The notes under the pieces: generated by a model
What the model saw: only the letters and a program-made list of their open reading frames with translations
Told to the model about the DNA's origin: nothing
The model's database searches: none
Part shown: positions 1 through 5,804 of the stretch, piece after piece
Layout of the letters: every line of letters starts with the position of its first letter
How positions within the stretch are numbered: the stretch's first letter is position 1
Translations under genes and position numbers: made by a program
Assembly (NCBI GenBank): GCA_007127425.1
Contig: SKZJ01000303.1
Coordinates: 1-5,805 of the forward strand
Source of the DNA: Wenzhouxiangella sp.
GTDB lineage: Bacteria; Pseudomonadota; Gammaproteobacteria; Xanthomonadales; Wenzhouxiangellaceae
Direction of reading: 5' to 3'
Length of the DNA stretch: 5,805 bases

Positions 1-378
1 CTGATGGCCATGGTACCCGCCGACCTGGCCTGGATATTCACCGGTGACGATTTCTGGGCGCGCGTGTCCCTGTGGCTGGCCGGCATCGGGTTCTTGATGG
101 GCACGATTGCCGGCATTGCCGGGACCATCGAGCTGCTGATCATTCCGGGGGTGCGCCGGCGCGGCGCGAGCTGGAGCCATTTCATTGCTGCCGTTACCCT
201 GATTTCGGTCGCTTTCGCCAACTGGTACCTGCGCATTGCCGACCCGGCCGCGTTGATCATGCCGATTGGCCTGAGCCTGAGCGTCCTCGGCGCCATACTC
301 ACCGGCGTGGCCGGCTGGCTGGGCGGCAACCTGGTCTTCGAGCACCAGATTGCCGTGATCCAGGAAGACGGGGACTGA
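1..378 (+). CDS. DUF2231 family membrane protein (5' truncated by window edge)
   Basis: This is an integral membrane protein of unknown function, in frame from base 1 (CTG, then ATG at 4) to the TGA at 376-378. Counting from the ATG at 4, three hydrophobic segments lie near residues 20-48, 58-76 and 83-104. They are followed by GWLGGNLVFEH (104-114), which matches the closing motif of DUF2231 proteins. The stretch ADLAWIFTGDDFW near the visible N-terminus resembles the part of that family that follows the first helix, which usually carries an H-P-x-x-x-x-FP-type motif. I therefore infer that about 20-35 residues lie upstream of the window and that the ATGs at 4 and 10 are internal. No ribosome binding site can be judged. 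The gene converges on the HemJ/CopD-like gene with 64 bp between the stops, and I see no convincing terminator hairpin there. Family assignment is fairly sure; function is unknown. Confidence 0.75.
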   Translation: MMAMVPADLAWIFTGDDFWARVSLWLAGIGFLMGTIAGIAGTIELLIIPGVRRRGASWSHFIAAVTLISVAFANWYLRIADPAALIMPIGLSLSVLGAILTGVAGWLGGNLVFEHQIAVIQEDGD

Positions 379-442
379 GTCGCCCGCACTGGTCGTCCAC
401 TGGGTTGAATTCCCGCTTTCAGCATCAACGCTTCTCACGGTT

Positions 443-865
443 TCAGATCGGCTTGGCTGTGATGACGACCAGCACCAGTGAGATAACGACCAGCACCGGC
501 ACCAGCAGCAACAGGTGCTGCAAGGGGCTGCGCCATCGCGGATCCTCGTAGAGCAGTCCCATCAGGCGGCCGAAGTATACGTGGACCAGTACCAATAGCC
601 CGACGGCAGCCAGTTTATAGACCAGCCAGATGCCCAGCGTCGCCACGAGCGGGATCATCAGCGTACCGGTCACCACGGCGATCACCGCGGCCGGTGAGGT
701 GAACACCACGTAGGTCAGGCGGGTTCGATGACGCAGACGACGAAAGGACTCTTCGCCTTCGACCCGGGCATGCTCGGCAAACAGGGCCGGAAGATAGATC
801 AGACCGGCACTCCATGCGGCGATGGCAGCGATATGCAGCAACTTGATCCAGGCGTAGAACGTCAT
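443..865 (-). CDS. HemJ/CopD-like four-helix membrane protein
   Basis: This 140-residue inner-membrane protein has four predicted helices, near residues 6-29, 51-73, 78-98 and 116-137. The N-terminal WIKLLHIAAIAAWSAGLIYLP matches the W-x-K-x-x-H-I-x-x-x-x-W-x-x-G-L-x-Y-LP pattern of the HemJ (oxygen-independent protoporphyrinogen oxidase) and CopD-like family, and length and topology fit. His11 and His95 (in KLAAVGLLVLVHVYFGR, residues 84-100) sit in or at the ends of helices and could bind haem; that is inference. The rest diverges from typical HemJ, so I call the family and not the reaction. The alternative is a CopD-type protein linked to cytochrome oxidase or copper handling. The start at 865 is the only ATG before an in-frame TGA about 21 bases upstream; GAGAGG lies 12 bases 5' of it and a GAAAG-like stretch abuts it, so the ribosome site is mediocre. 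It is transcribed toward the DUF2231 gene. Confidence 0.75.
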   Translation of the reverse strand: MTFYAWIKLLHIAAIAAWSAGLIYLPALFAEHARVEGEESFRRLRHRTRLTYVVFTSPAAVIAVVTGTLMIPLVATLGIWLVYKLAAVGLLVLVHVYFGRLMGLLYEDPRWRSPLQHLLLLVPVLVVISLVLVVITAKPI

Positions 866-1064
866 TCTTTCAGTCGACCTCTCGCGTCACGTCTTGACCA
901 CCGGCTCCGCGTGCGAACAGGAATATCCCGTCACCCAGTGTAACCGGCGCCTCGAACTCGCCCGGGATTGCAACCCCATGGTCACGCTGCCGACAAGGGT
1001 GAACCCCCTATTCCAACCATCAGCATGATGTGCAGGCAGCAAACGTGACACAACTCATTCTTAT

Positions 1065-1093
1065 TTGCCAATTTCGTGATACCAATTTAGTAT
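1065..1093 (+). promoter_or_regulatory. Candidate sigma-70 promoter for the 63-aa gene
   Basis: TTGCCA (1065-1070) and TAGTAT (1088-1093) are separated by exactly 17 bases. They match the -35 and -10 consensus at four or more positions each, including the TA...T positions of the -10 box. Transcription would begin near 1100, giving a leader of about 30 bases before the ATG at 1132. The surrounding DNA is AT-richer than most of the window. The call rests on pattern matching only. Confidence 0.45.
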
Positions 1094-1095
1094 CA
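1077..1095. promoter_or_regulatory. Inverted repeat overlapping the promoter (possible operator)
   Basis: TGATAC (1077-1082) and GTATCA (1090-1095) are perfect 6-bp inverted arms around the 7-base spacer CAATTTA. The 19-bp dyad covers the proposed -10 box, as an operator for a dimeric repressor would. The spacing gives a centre-to-centre distance near one helical turn. No regulator gene is present in the window and I cannot name a family. It could also be a chance palindrome. Confidence 0.35.
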
Positions 1096-1131
1096 GGGCA
1101 CAAACGATGCCACACTTGAGGGGGGAACCTG

Positions 1132-1323
1132 ATGGGGAGATTCACCAACGACATCTTTATACCGGAAACGCTTTACCGTTTTATCCCATTGTTATATGCC
1201 ACGGCAGGGCTGTTGATGTGGCTATTCATCGAAAACGGACTCGGCAAAATCGCCGGTGCCGCACTCGTGATTTTCGCCGTTTTCATCACGTTCAAACGCT
1301 TCAGCAGATCGCCAAATGATTAA
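1132..1323 (+). CDS. Small membrane protein, 63 aa, unknown function
   Basis: I do not recognise this protein. It has a short polar N-terminus (MGRFTNDIFIPETLYR), two hydrophobic segments near residues 17-33 and 40-55, and a basic-then-polar end (FKRFSRSPND), suggesting a two-helix membrane hairpin. Translation is supported by a purine-rich GAGGGGGGAA (1118-1127) a few bases before the ATG, and transcription by the candidate promoter at 1065-1093. Its G+C is about 47% (91 of 192 bases counted by hand), well below the 60-70% of its neighbours, so it may be acquired or unusually constrained. The gene faces ppc; the two stop codons are 6 bp apart and lie in the two arms of one palindrome. A frame opening at 1107 in another register overlaps it but lacks comparable start signals and hydrophobic pattern. 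That it is a real gene is likely; its function is unknown. Confidence 0.6.
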   Translation: MGRFTNDIFIPETLYRFIPLLYATAGLLMWLFIENGLGKIAGAALVIFAVFITFKRFSRSPND

Positions 1324-1333
1324 GGAGCCTTAA
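1320..1333. repeat. 14-bp inverted repeat containing both convergent stop codons
   Basis: TTAAGG (1320-1325), a 2-base centre AG, and CCTTAA (1328-1333) form a perfect dyad. The TAA of the 63-aa gene (1321-1323) lies in the left arm and the ppc stop (1330-1332, TAA on the minus strand) in the right arm. As RNA it could fold with a 5-bp stem and 4-base loop in either direction. The stem is weak and no T-run follows on either side, so at best it is a poor bidirectional terminator. Confidence 0.4.
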
Positions 1334-4020
1334 CCGGTATTCTGAAGCCCCTGGGCAATGCCTTGCACCGTGGCAATCAACGCCTGCTCCTGCTGTTTGT
1401 CCTCGCGCCCCCCGGCGCGCCAGCTCGCCAGCAACTCCACCTGGGCAAAGCTCATCGGGTCGACGTAGGGGTTTCTGAGCAGAATGGAGCGCTTGAGCGT
1501 GGGATCGCGATCGAGCAGGCCGTCCTGTCCCTTCAAGCCACAAATCATCTCACGAGTCTTGTCAAACTCTTTGATAACCCTCGGGAAATAAGCCTCACCC
1601 AGATGCTCGGCCAGTGCGGCATATCGACTGGCAATATCCATGTCCGCCTTGGCCATGGCCATCTCCGCGTCCGACAGCAGATTGGCGAAAAACATCCAGT
1701 TCTCGGCCATTTCAACCAGCACCTCTCGGCCGACATCTGATTCCAGCGTCGCCAGCCCTGACCCGAGGCCATACCAACCCGGCAGGCCATGCCGGCTCTG
1801 GCCCCAGGCAAATACCCAGGGAATGGCCCGCAGTCCGTCGATGCCGGTTTTCTGGGCCCGGGAGGCCGGGCGCGAACCGATGCGCATGCGCTCGATCACG
1901 TCGATGGGCGTGGCCTGCCGGAAATACTCGGCGAACTCGTCACTGCCATAGACCAGGTCGCGATAGGCATTGCGGGCATGACCGGACAGCTGACGCATCC
2001 ACTCATGCCACTGCGGCTGATCGGGCGCATCGGTGCGGGTCTTCATGCTGGCCTTGATCACCGCGCCGGCAGTCTGCTCCAGGTTGCGAAGGGCGATGGG
2101 CCGCAATGCGTACTTGCGGTGAATGACTTCGCCCTGCTCGGTCATGCGCAAGTGGCCGGCCACGGAACCGGCCGGACCCGACAGCACGGCGCGATGGGTC
2201 TTGCCGCCACCGCGACCCACGGTGCCGCCACGACCGTGAAAGAAGGTGACCTTCACCTTGTGCCGGGCAAACAGTTCGACCAGCTTGCGCTGGGCATCCT
2301 GCAGCGACCAGCGCGAGGCGACCAGGCCGCCGTCCTTGTTGGAGTCGGAGTACCCGAGCATGATCATCTGGCGATCACCGCGCTGTTCCAGAAGTCCGCG
2401 CCACTGGGGTACGTCCAGCAGGCCGGCCATTACCCCCTCGGCCGCCTCCAGGTCGCCGACGGTTTCGAATAGCGGCACCAGGTCGAGCCTGCCGTCGGCG
2501 ACACCGGCGGCCCGGGCCATCAGCCACGCGGCGAGCACATCATCGGCATTGCGGCTCATGGACACGATCAGGGTGGCGATGCTCCTGGCACCGAAAAGCT
2601 CGTGCGCCGTGGCCGCCGCGGCCAGCAGCTTGAAGACCGGGTGGTCGTCCTTCACCGGCGAGAACTCCCCGGCAAGCAGTTCAATCAGTTTTGCGGTGCG
2701 CTCCTCGGCAGCTCGCCGGGGCCACTGCTCGTCACCAAGCTGGCGGGCGACGGCCTCGTGCAGGTCACCGGAATCGATACGTAGATCCAATGCGGCAAGG
2801 TGAAAACCGAAAATGCCGGCTCGGCGTCTGAGTCGCTCAACCGGGAACAGTCCGGCGCGCACGCCGCGATGGTCGCCCAGGCTGGTGCGGATCCGGTCGA
2901 GGTCTTCGAGAAACGCTTCCGGTGTATCGTAGGCCGCCGATCCATCGTCGACGGTCGCCCGCAGACGGGCCTCAAGCTGGTAGAGAAACACCCGGTAAGG
3001 CATGTCGGCATGACGCTCCGGCACCTGCTCGTCGACCTCGGGCACGATCTCCCGATAACGCCGAACACGATCAGCCAGAGCTTCGCTGACCGGCACCCGG
3101 CCCTCGGTCTGGCTCAGCAGGCGGTTGAGCCGGCGCACTTCGCCGATGTAATTACCCACCACCTGACGGCGCTGCTCGGTCAGGGTGTCGAGCACCGTAT
3201 CCGGCCCGACGTTGGGGTTGCCGTCCATGTCGCCGCCCACCCAGGAACCGAAACGCAACACCGTGGGCAGATCACCCGGCCAGATCTCCACGTCCCAGGC
3301 GATTTTGGCCGCCTCGGCCAGGTGCTCGTGGAAAACCGGAGCGATGCGGTAGAGCACGTCGGCCAGGTAGAAATGCGCATGCTCGGCCTCGTCGGCCACA
3401 GTCGGGCGCACATGTGACTGCTCCGCGGTCTGCCAGGCGATGGTCGCTTCCATGCGTACCCGGTCGACCAGTCGATCCACCTCGCGTTCGGGCAAGGTCG
3501 GATCCAGTCGCTGGACCAGGTAGGCGGCCATGCGCTGTTCCTTCTCGAGGATGGAGCGCCGCGTGGCCTCGGTGGGATGAGCCGTGAAGACCGGCTCGAT
3601 CATCAGCTCATCCAGCAGCTCACTGGCGTCCTCCCAGCTCATGCCGTCATCGGCCAGTTTGCGGAACACATCAGCCAGGCTTTCCGGCTGGACAATTTCC
3701 CCTTCGGCACGATACTCGCGGCGGCGACGAATCCGATGGATCTGCTCGGCCAGATTGACCATACGAAACCATGTGGTGAAAGCTCGAACAAAGTCGCTGG
3801 CCTGGCGATAATCGTTGAACCGGCACAGCGTGCGCAGCGACTCGCCGTCAGCATCGCCCGTACGGCGGTCGATGGCGGCCGAACGGGCCGACTCCACGCG
3901 CTCGAACAATGCCTCTCCGCATTGCTCTTTCAGGAGTTCCCCCACCATGCCGCCGAGCAGGCTGACATCCTCGCGCAAGGCTTCGTGCTGGGGCGGAAAA
4001 TCGATCTGATCGCGTTTCAT
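1330..4020 (-). CDS. ppc: Phosphoenolpyruvate carboxylase
   Basis: This cytoplasmic enzyme carboxylates PEP with bicarbonate to oxaloacetate and phosphate, refilling the TCA cycle; it works as a Mg-dependent homotetramer. The 896-residue length is close to the 883 of E. coli. Active-site motifs are intact: TAHPTEATRR with His148, GSWVGGDMDGNPNV (258-271), VPLFET with metal-ligand candidate Glu519, LGYSDSNKDGG with Asp559 and Lys562, and the glycine-rich loop FHGRGGTVGRGGG (594-606) with His595, Arg597 and Arg603. By alignment from memory, Arg603, Lys791, Arg849 (LLRNPYVDP) and Asn894 (terminal QNTG) match the four aspartate-inhibitor ligands of the E. coli enzyme, so feedback inhibition by aspartate is expected. 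The loop after Arg603 reads GGGKTHRAVL rather than the E. coli-type GGAPAHAALL. The start at 4020 is the only ATG after an in-frame TGA about 39 bases upstream, though no clear Shine-Dalgarno precedes it. It is monocistronic by context, divergent from the EamA gene. Confidence 0.98.
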   Translation of the reverse strand: MKRDQIDFPPQHEALREDVSLLGGMVGELLKEQCGEALFERVESARSAAIDRRTGDADGESLRTLCRFNDYRQASDFVRAFTTWFRMVNLAEQIHRIRRRREYRAEGEIVQPESLADVFRKLADDGMSWEDASELLDELMIEPVFTAHPTEATRRSILEKEQRMAAYLVQRLDPTLPEREVDRLVDRVRMEATIAWQTAEQSHVRPTVADEAEHAHFYLADVLYRIAPVFHEHLAEAAKIAWDVEIWPGDLPTVLRFGSWVGGDMDGNPNVGPDTVLDTLTEQRRQVVGNYIGEVRRLNRLLSQTEGRVPVSEALADRVRRYREIVPEVDEQVPERHADMPYRVFLYQLEARLRATVDDGSAAYDTPEAFLEDLDRIRTSLGDHRGVRAGLFPVERLRRRAGIFGFHLAALDLRIDSGDLHEAVARQLGDEQWPRRAAEERTAKLIELLAGEFSPVKDDHPVFKLLAAAATAHELFGARSIATLIVSMSRNADDVLAAWLMARAAGVADGRLDLVPLFETVGDLEAAEGVMAGLLDVPQWRGLLEQRGDRQMIMLGYSDSNKDGGLVASRWSLQDAQRKLVELFARHKVKVTFFHGRGGTVGRGGGKTHRAVLSGPAGSVAGHLRMTEQGEVIHRKYALRPIALRNLEQTAGAVIKASMKTRTDAPDQPQWHEWMRQLSGHARNAYRDLVYGSDEFAEYFRQATPIDVIERMRIGSRPASRAQKTGIDGLRAIPWVFAWGQSRHGLPGWYGLGSGLATLESDVGREVLVEMAENWMFFANLLSDAEMAMAKADMDIASRYAALAEHLGEAYFPRVIKEFDKTREMICGLKGQDGLLDRDPTLKRSILLRNPYVDPMSFAQVELLASWRAGGREDKQQEQALIATVQGIAQGLQNTG

Positions 4021-4048
4021 GCGGAGCCGTAACGTGAAGTGAAGCTGA

Positions 4049-4054
4049 ATTATG
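4049..4054 (-). promoter_or_regulatory. Candidate -10 box for ppc
   Basis: Read on the minus strand this is CATAAT, five of six matches to TATAAT, placed 28 bases before the ppc ATG. No good -35 hexamer stands at 16-18 bases upstream; the nearest TTGACA-like hexamer (TCGACC) is 21 bases away. Either an activator is needed or the call is wrong. The inverted repeat at 4061-4082 occupies the place where the -35 box would be. Confidence 0.3.
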
Positions 4055-4060
4055 CATCAC

Positions 4061-4082
4061 ATCGACCTCTCGCTTGGTCGAT
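4061..4082. promoter_or_regulatory. 22-bp inverted repeat between ppc and the EamA gene
   Basis: ATCGACC (4061-4067) and GGTCGAT (4076-4082) are perfect 7-bp inverted arms separated by 8 bases. The repeat lies in the divergent intergenic region, just upstream of the proposed ppc -10 box, in the position of a regulator site. An 8-bp palindrome TACCGGTA (4082-4089) abuts it, and a 10-bp one, ATCGGCCGAT (4123-4132), lies 15 bases before the transporter ATG. Short dyads are common in GC-rich DNA, so operator function is only inferred. Confidence 0.35.
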
Positions 4083-4147
4083 ACCGGTACACTTCGCGCT
4101 TCCGGACACCGCCTGCGCCAATATCGGCCGATGGATTTGCTCGCGTC

Positions 4148-5050
4148 ATGATCACTGGACAACCCCCTGCACCCGGTAGCGAATGGAAGGTCATGGCCGA
4201 ACTGACACTGCTCGGCGCCATCTGGGGAGGCTCTTTCCTGCTCATGCGCGTGGCCGCACCCGAGTTCGGACCGCTGGCGCTGGTGGAGATTCGGCTGGTT
4301 TTCGGCGCCATGGTCCTGATGCCCTTCGTCTACCGGGCCCGCCATTTGCTCAAAGGGCGCTGGCCGACGCTGTTTGCCATCGGCATGGTCAACTCGGCGA
4401 TCCCCTTTCTTCTTTTTGCCTGGGCTACGGCCGTGGCGCCGGCGGCCATCAGCGCCATCGCCAACAGCATGACGGCCCTGTTCGCCGCCGTCTTTGCCGG
4501 CTGGATGTTCGGTGATCGACTCGGGCCTCGACGTACGATGGGACTAGTCGCCGGCGTGGCCGGCGTCGTCGTCATGGCGGGTGTTCCCATGACTGGCGTG
4601 CCCGTCGGATGGGCCGCGCTGGCTGCCACGATGGCGGCGCTGTGTTACGGCCTGGCCGGGAACCTGGTCAGAAGACATCTGGCCGGATTGCCGCCGATTG
4701 CGCTTGGGGGTGCCACCCTGGCGTGCAGCGCCATCGTTCTGCTGCCACTGGCCGTCTGGCAATGGCCCGATCAAACCGTTTCAAATGCGGCCTGGACCAG
4801 CGCCATCCTGCTGGGCGTGCTGTGCACCGGCGTGGCCTATGCGTTTCTCTTTCGCTTGCTCGATCGCATCGGCGCAACCCGCACAGCCACTGTCACCTAC
4901 CTCGTACCGCTATTCGGTGTGGCCTGGGCCTGGTTCGTTCTCGGCGAGCCCCTGACCCCCGCAACCACGACGGCCGGGTTGCTGATTCTTGGCGGCGTCG
5001 CTCTCAGTCAATCCCGGCAACCCCCACCGGTCGTTCACAAGCCACCCTGA
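4148..5050 (+). CDS. EamA/DMT-superfamily transporter
   Basis: This inner-membrane protein of the drug/metabolite transporter superfamily has two EamA repeats of about five helices each, and probably moves an amino acid, nucleotide-like or other small metabolite; the substrate cannot be read. From the chosen start it has 300 residues. Repeat one opens with LLGAIWGGSFLLMRVA (about 21-36), and repeat two runs from about residue 155 to 288 with the family signature YLVPLFGVAWAWFVLGEPL (251-269). The frame is open upstream to an ATG at 4052, which would add 32 polar, membrane-unlike residues. That ATG lies inside the proposed ppc -10 box, so I prefer 4148. An ATG at 4193, with GGAAGG only 2 bases before it, is a second alternative giving 285 residues. 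The last 47 bases overlap the 64-aa gene on the opposite strand. Confidence 0.9.
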   Translation: MITGQPPAPGSEWKVMAELTLLGAIWGGSFLLMRVAAPEFGPLALVEIRLVFGAMVLMPFVYRARHLLKGRWPTLFAIGMVNSAIPFLLFAWATAVAPAAISAIANSMTALFAAVFAGWMFGDRLGPRRTMGLVAGVAGVVVMAGVPMTGVPVGWAALAATMAALCYGLAGNLVRRHLAGLPPIALGGATLACSAIVLLPLAVWQWPDQTVSNAAWTSAILLGVLCTGVAYAFLFRLLDRIGATRTATVTYLVPLFGVAWAWFVLGEPLTPATTTAGLLILGGVALSQSRQPPPVVHKPP

Positions 5051-5198
5051 CGTCACCGGTGACCGCGGCGGTTTCCAGACCTTGTGGTGAAGCCGTCGCG
5101 GACTGCATGGCGACAATCGACCCGACCAGCAACAGGGTCAGGCAGATTCCGACGGCAAAAACACGAAAAAGAAATGCAGTACGATTTTTCTGTTTCAT
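5004..5198 (-). CDS. Small exported protein with signal peptide, 64 aa, unknown function
   Basis: I do not recognise this protein. It begins MKQKNR, a positively charged start typical of signal peptides, followed by a long hydrophobic core (about residues 8-31) and a possible signal-peptidase site after ATA (34-36). That leaves a 28-residue mature part with one cysteine (Cys54). If it is not cleaved, it is a single-span membrane protein. The start is chosen because GGAGAT (5205-5210, minus strand) stands 6 bases before the ATG, the clearest Shine-Dalgarno in the window. The same frame is open to 5318, but those 40 extra residues are polar and lack a start signal. A TTGACG-like -35 hexamer (5265-5270) lies upstream without a good -10 partner. 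Its last 47 bases lie antisense to the end of the transporter gene. The start signals are strong; that the C-terminal part is coding is less sure. Confidence 0.55.
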   Translation of the reverse strand: MKQKNRTAFLFRVFAVGICLTLLLVGSIVAMQSATASPQGLETAAVTGDVRVACERPVGVAGID

Positions 5199-5204
5199 GG
5201 GCTG

Positions 5205-5210
5205 ATCTCC
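5205..5210 (-). promoter_or_regulatory. Ribosome binding site of the 64-aa gene
   Basis: The minus strand reads GGAGAT with a 6-base gap to the ATG ending at 5198. This site decides the start of the small exported protein, as the longer version of the frame has none. Confidence 0.55.
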
Positions 5211-5338
5211 GGTGTGTTGAGTACCAGACCGTAGCGGCCCGAGATCAATGTCGCGTGCCCATACCGTCAATTTCACATGAACGTACCGGCGCGCCCATCG
5301 CGTTGCCGCGAAATCCACCGCGATACACTAAAACAGAC

Positions 5339-5761
5339 ATGACCCGAACACCTCAACACTACTTCCCTCCGGAACAAGAGTTGTCCGAGCGATTCATCCT
5401 GGCCAGCGGCCCCGGCGGGCAGCATGTCAATCGTACGGAAACCGGAGTGCAATTACGTTTCGACGTGATGGCTTCGAGCTTTCTAAGCGCCCCCATCAAG
5501 CAGCGACTGCTGAAACTGGCGGGCAGCCGTGCCGACAACGACGGCGTGATCACCATCGAGGCAAAATCGCATCGCAGCCAGCACCGGAATCGCGAGGATG
5601 CCCGCGAACGCCTGGCCAAACTGATAGAGCGCGCCCATTACCGGCCCAAAAAACGCATCGCGACCAAACCGACGCGCTCGGCGAAGAAAAAGCGCCTGAA
5701 GCAGAAACGTCGGCGCGGACAGATCAAGCAGGCGCGCGGCAAGCCGGGGATGGATGAATGA
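5339..5761 (+). CDS. arfB: Peptidyl-tRNA hydrolase ArfB (ribosome rescue)
   Basis: ArfB (YaeJ) frees ribosomes stalled on mRNAs lacking a stop codon: its basic tail enters the empty mRNA channel and its GGQ loop hydrolyses the peptidyl-tRNA. The protein has 140 residues, the same as E. coli ArfB. SGPGGQHVNRTETGVQLRFD (23-42) carries GGQ at 26-28, the same residues as in E. coli, within the RF1-like catalytic domain. ITIEAKSHRSQHRNRE (71-86) matches the second conserved block (VIKAQEYRSQELNRE). The C-terminal 40 residues are very rich in Lys and Arg (PTRSAKKKRLKQKRRRG, then RGK), as the tail should be. The frame stays open upstream to 5084, but those 85 residues match nothing in the family, so the ATG at 5339 is chosen. 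No Shine-Dalgarno precedes it. A TACACT at 5324-5329 with TTGCCG at 5303-5308 (15-base spacer) is a weak promoter candidate that would give an almost leaderless mRNA. Confidence 0.95.
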   Translation: MTRTPQHYFPPEQELSERFILASGPGGQHVNRTETGVQLRFDVMASSFLSAPIKQRLLKLAGSRADNDGVITIEAKSHRSQHRNREDARERLAKLIERAHYRPKKRIATKPTRSAKKKRLKQKRRRGQIKQARGKPGMDE

Positions 5762-5766
5762 ATCGT

Positions 5767-5804
5767 TGGCTGGTTAGCTGGCTGGTTGGCCTTTCACCTT
5801 TCAC
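5767..5804. repeat. Two adjoining short tandem repeats after arfB
   Basis: TGGCTGGTTAGC (5767-5778) is followed directly by TGGCTGGTTGGC (5779-5790), two 12-mers differing at one base, and then by CTTTCAC twice (5791-5797 and 5798-5804). The array reaches the window edge and may continue. An ATG at 5758-5760 overlaps the arfB stop (ATGA) and opens a frame (MNRWLVSWLVGLSPFT) to the last base. The 7-base unit would break any repeated reading frame, so I favour noncoding intergenic repeat DNA over a new gene. Confidence 0.5.

Noticed and set aside
866..1060. Possible extra gene or RNA between the HemJ/CopD-like gene and the promoter at 1065
   Set aside because: No open frame with start signals, no stable hairpin followed by T-run, and no convincing minus-strand promoter was found; boxes such as TACACT and GATATT (minus strand, 920-945) lack a -35 partner.
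1789..3417. Long plus-strand open frames (1789-2472, 2246-2803, 2800-3417) antisense to ppc
   Set aside because: They lie wholly within the highly conserved ppc coding sequence, show no recognisable domain, and are what high G+C produces opposite a real gene.
4052..4147. Upstream ATG at 4052 for the EamA transporter
   Set aside because: The added 32 residues are polar and unlike the family, and the ATG overlaps the proposed ppc -10 box; 4148 gives the usual 300-residue length.
5052..5063. Perfect 12-bp palindrome GTCACCGGTGAC just after the EamA stop
   Set aside because: It has no loop and no T-run, so it is not a terminator, and it lies within the small minus-strand gene; one such palindrome is unremarkable in GC-rich DNA.
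5199..5318. 40-residue N-terminal extension of the 64-aa protein to an ATG at 5318
   Set aside because: It would bury the signal peptide inside the protein and ignore the strong GGAGAT site 6 bases before the internal ATG.
5084..5338. N-terminal extension of ArfB by 85 residues
   Set aside because: It matches nothing in ArfB, crosses the small exported-protein gene and its ribosome site, and the ATG at 5339 gives 140 residues with GGQ in the expected place.
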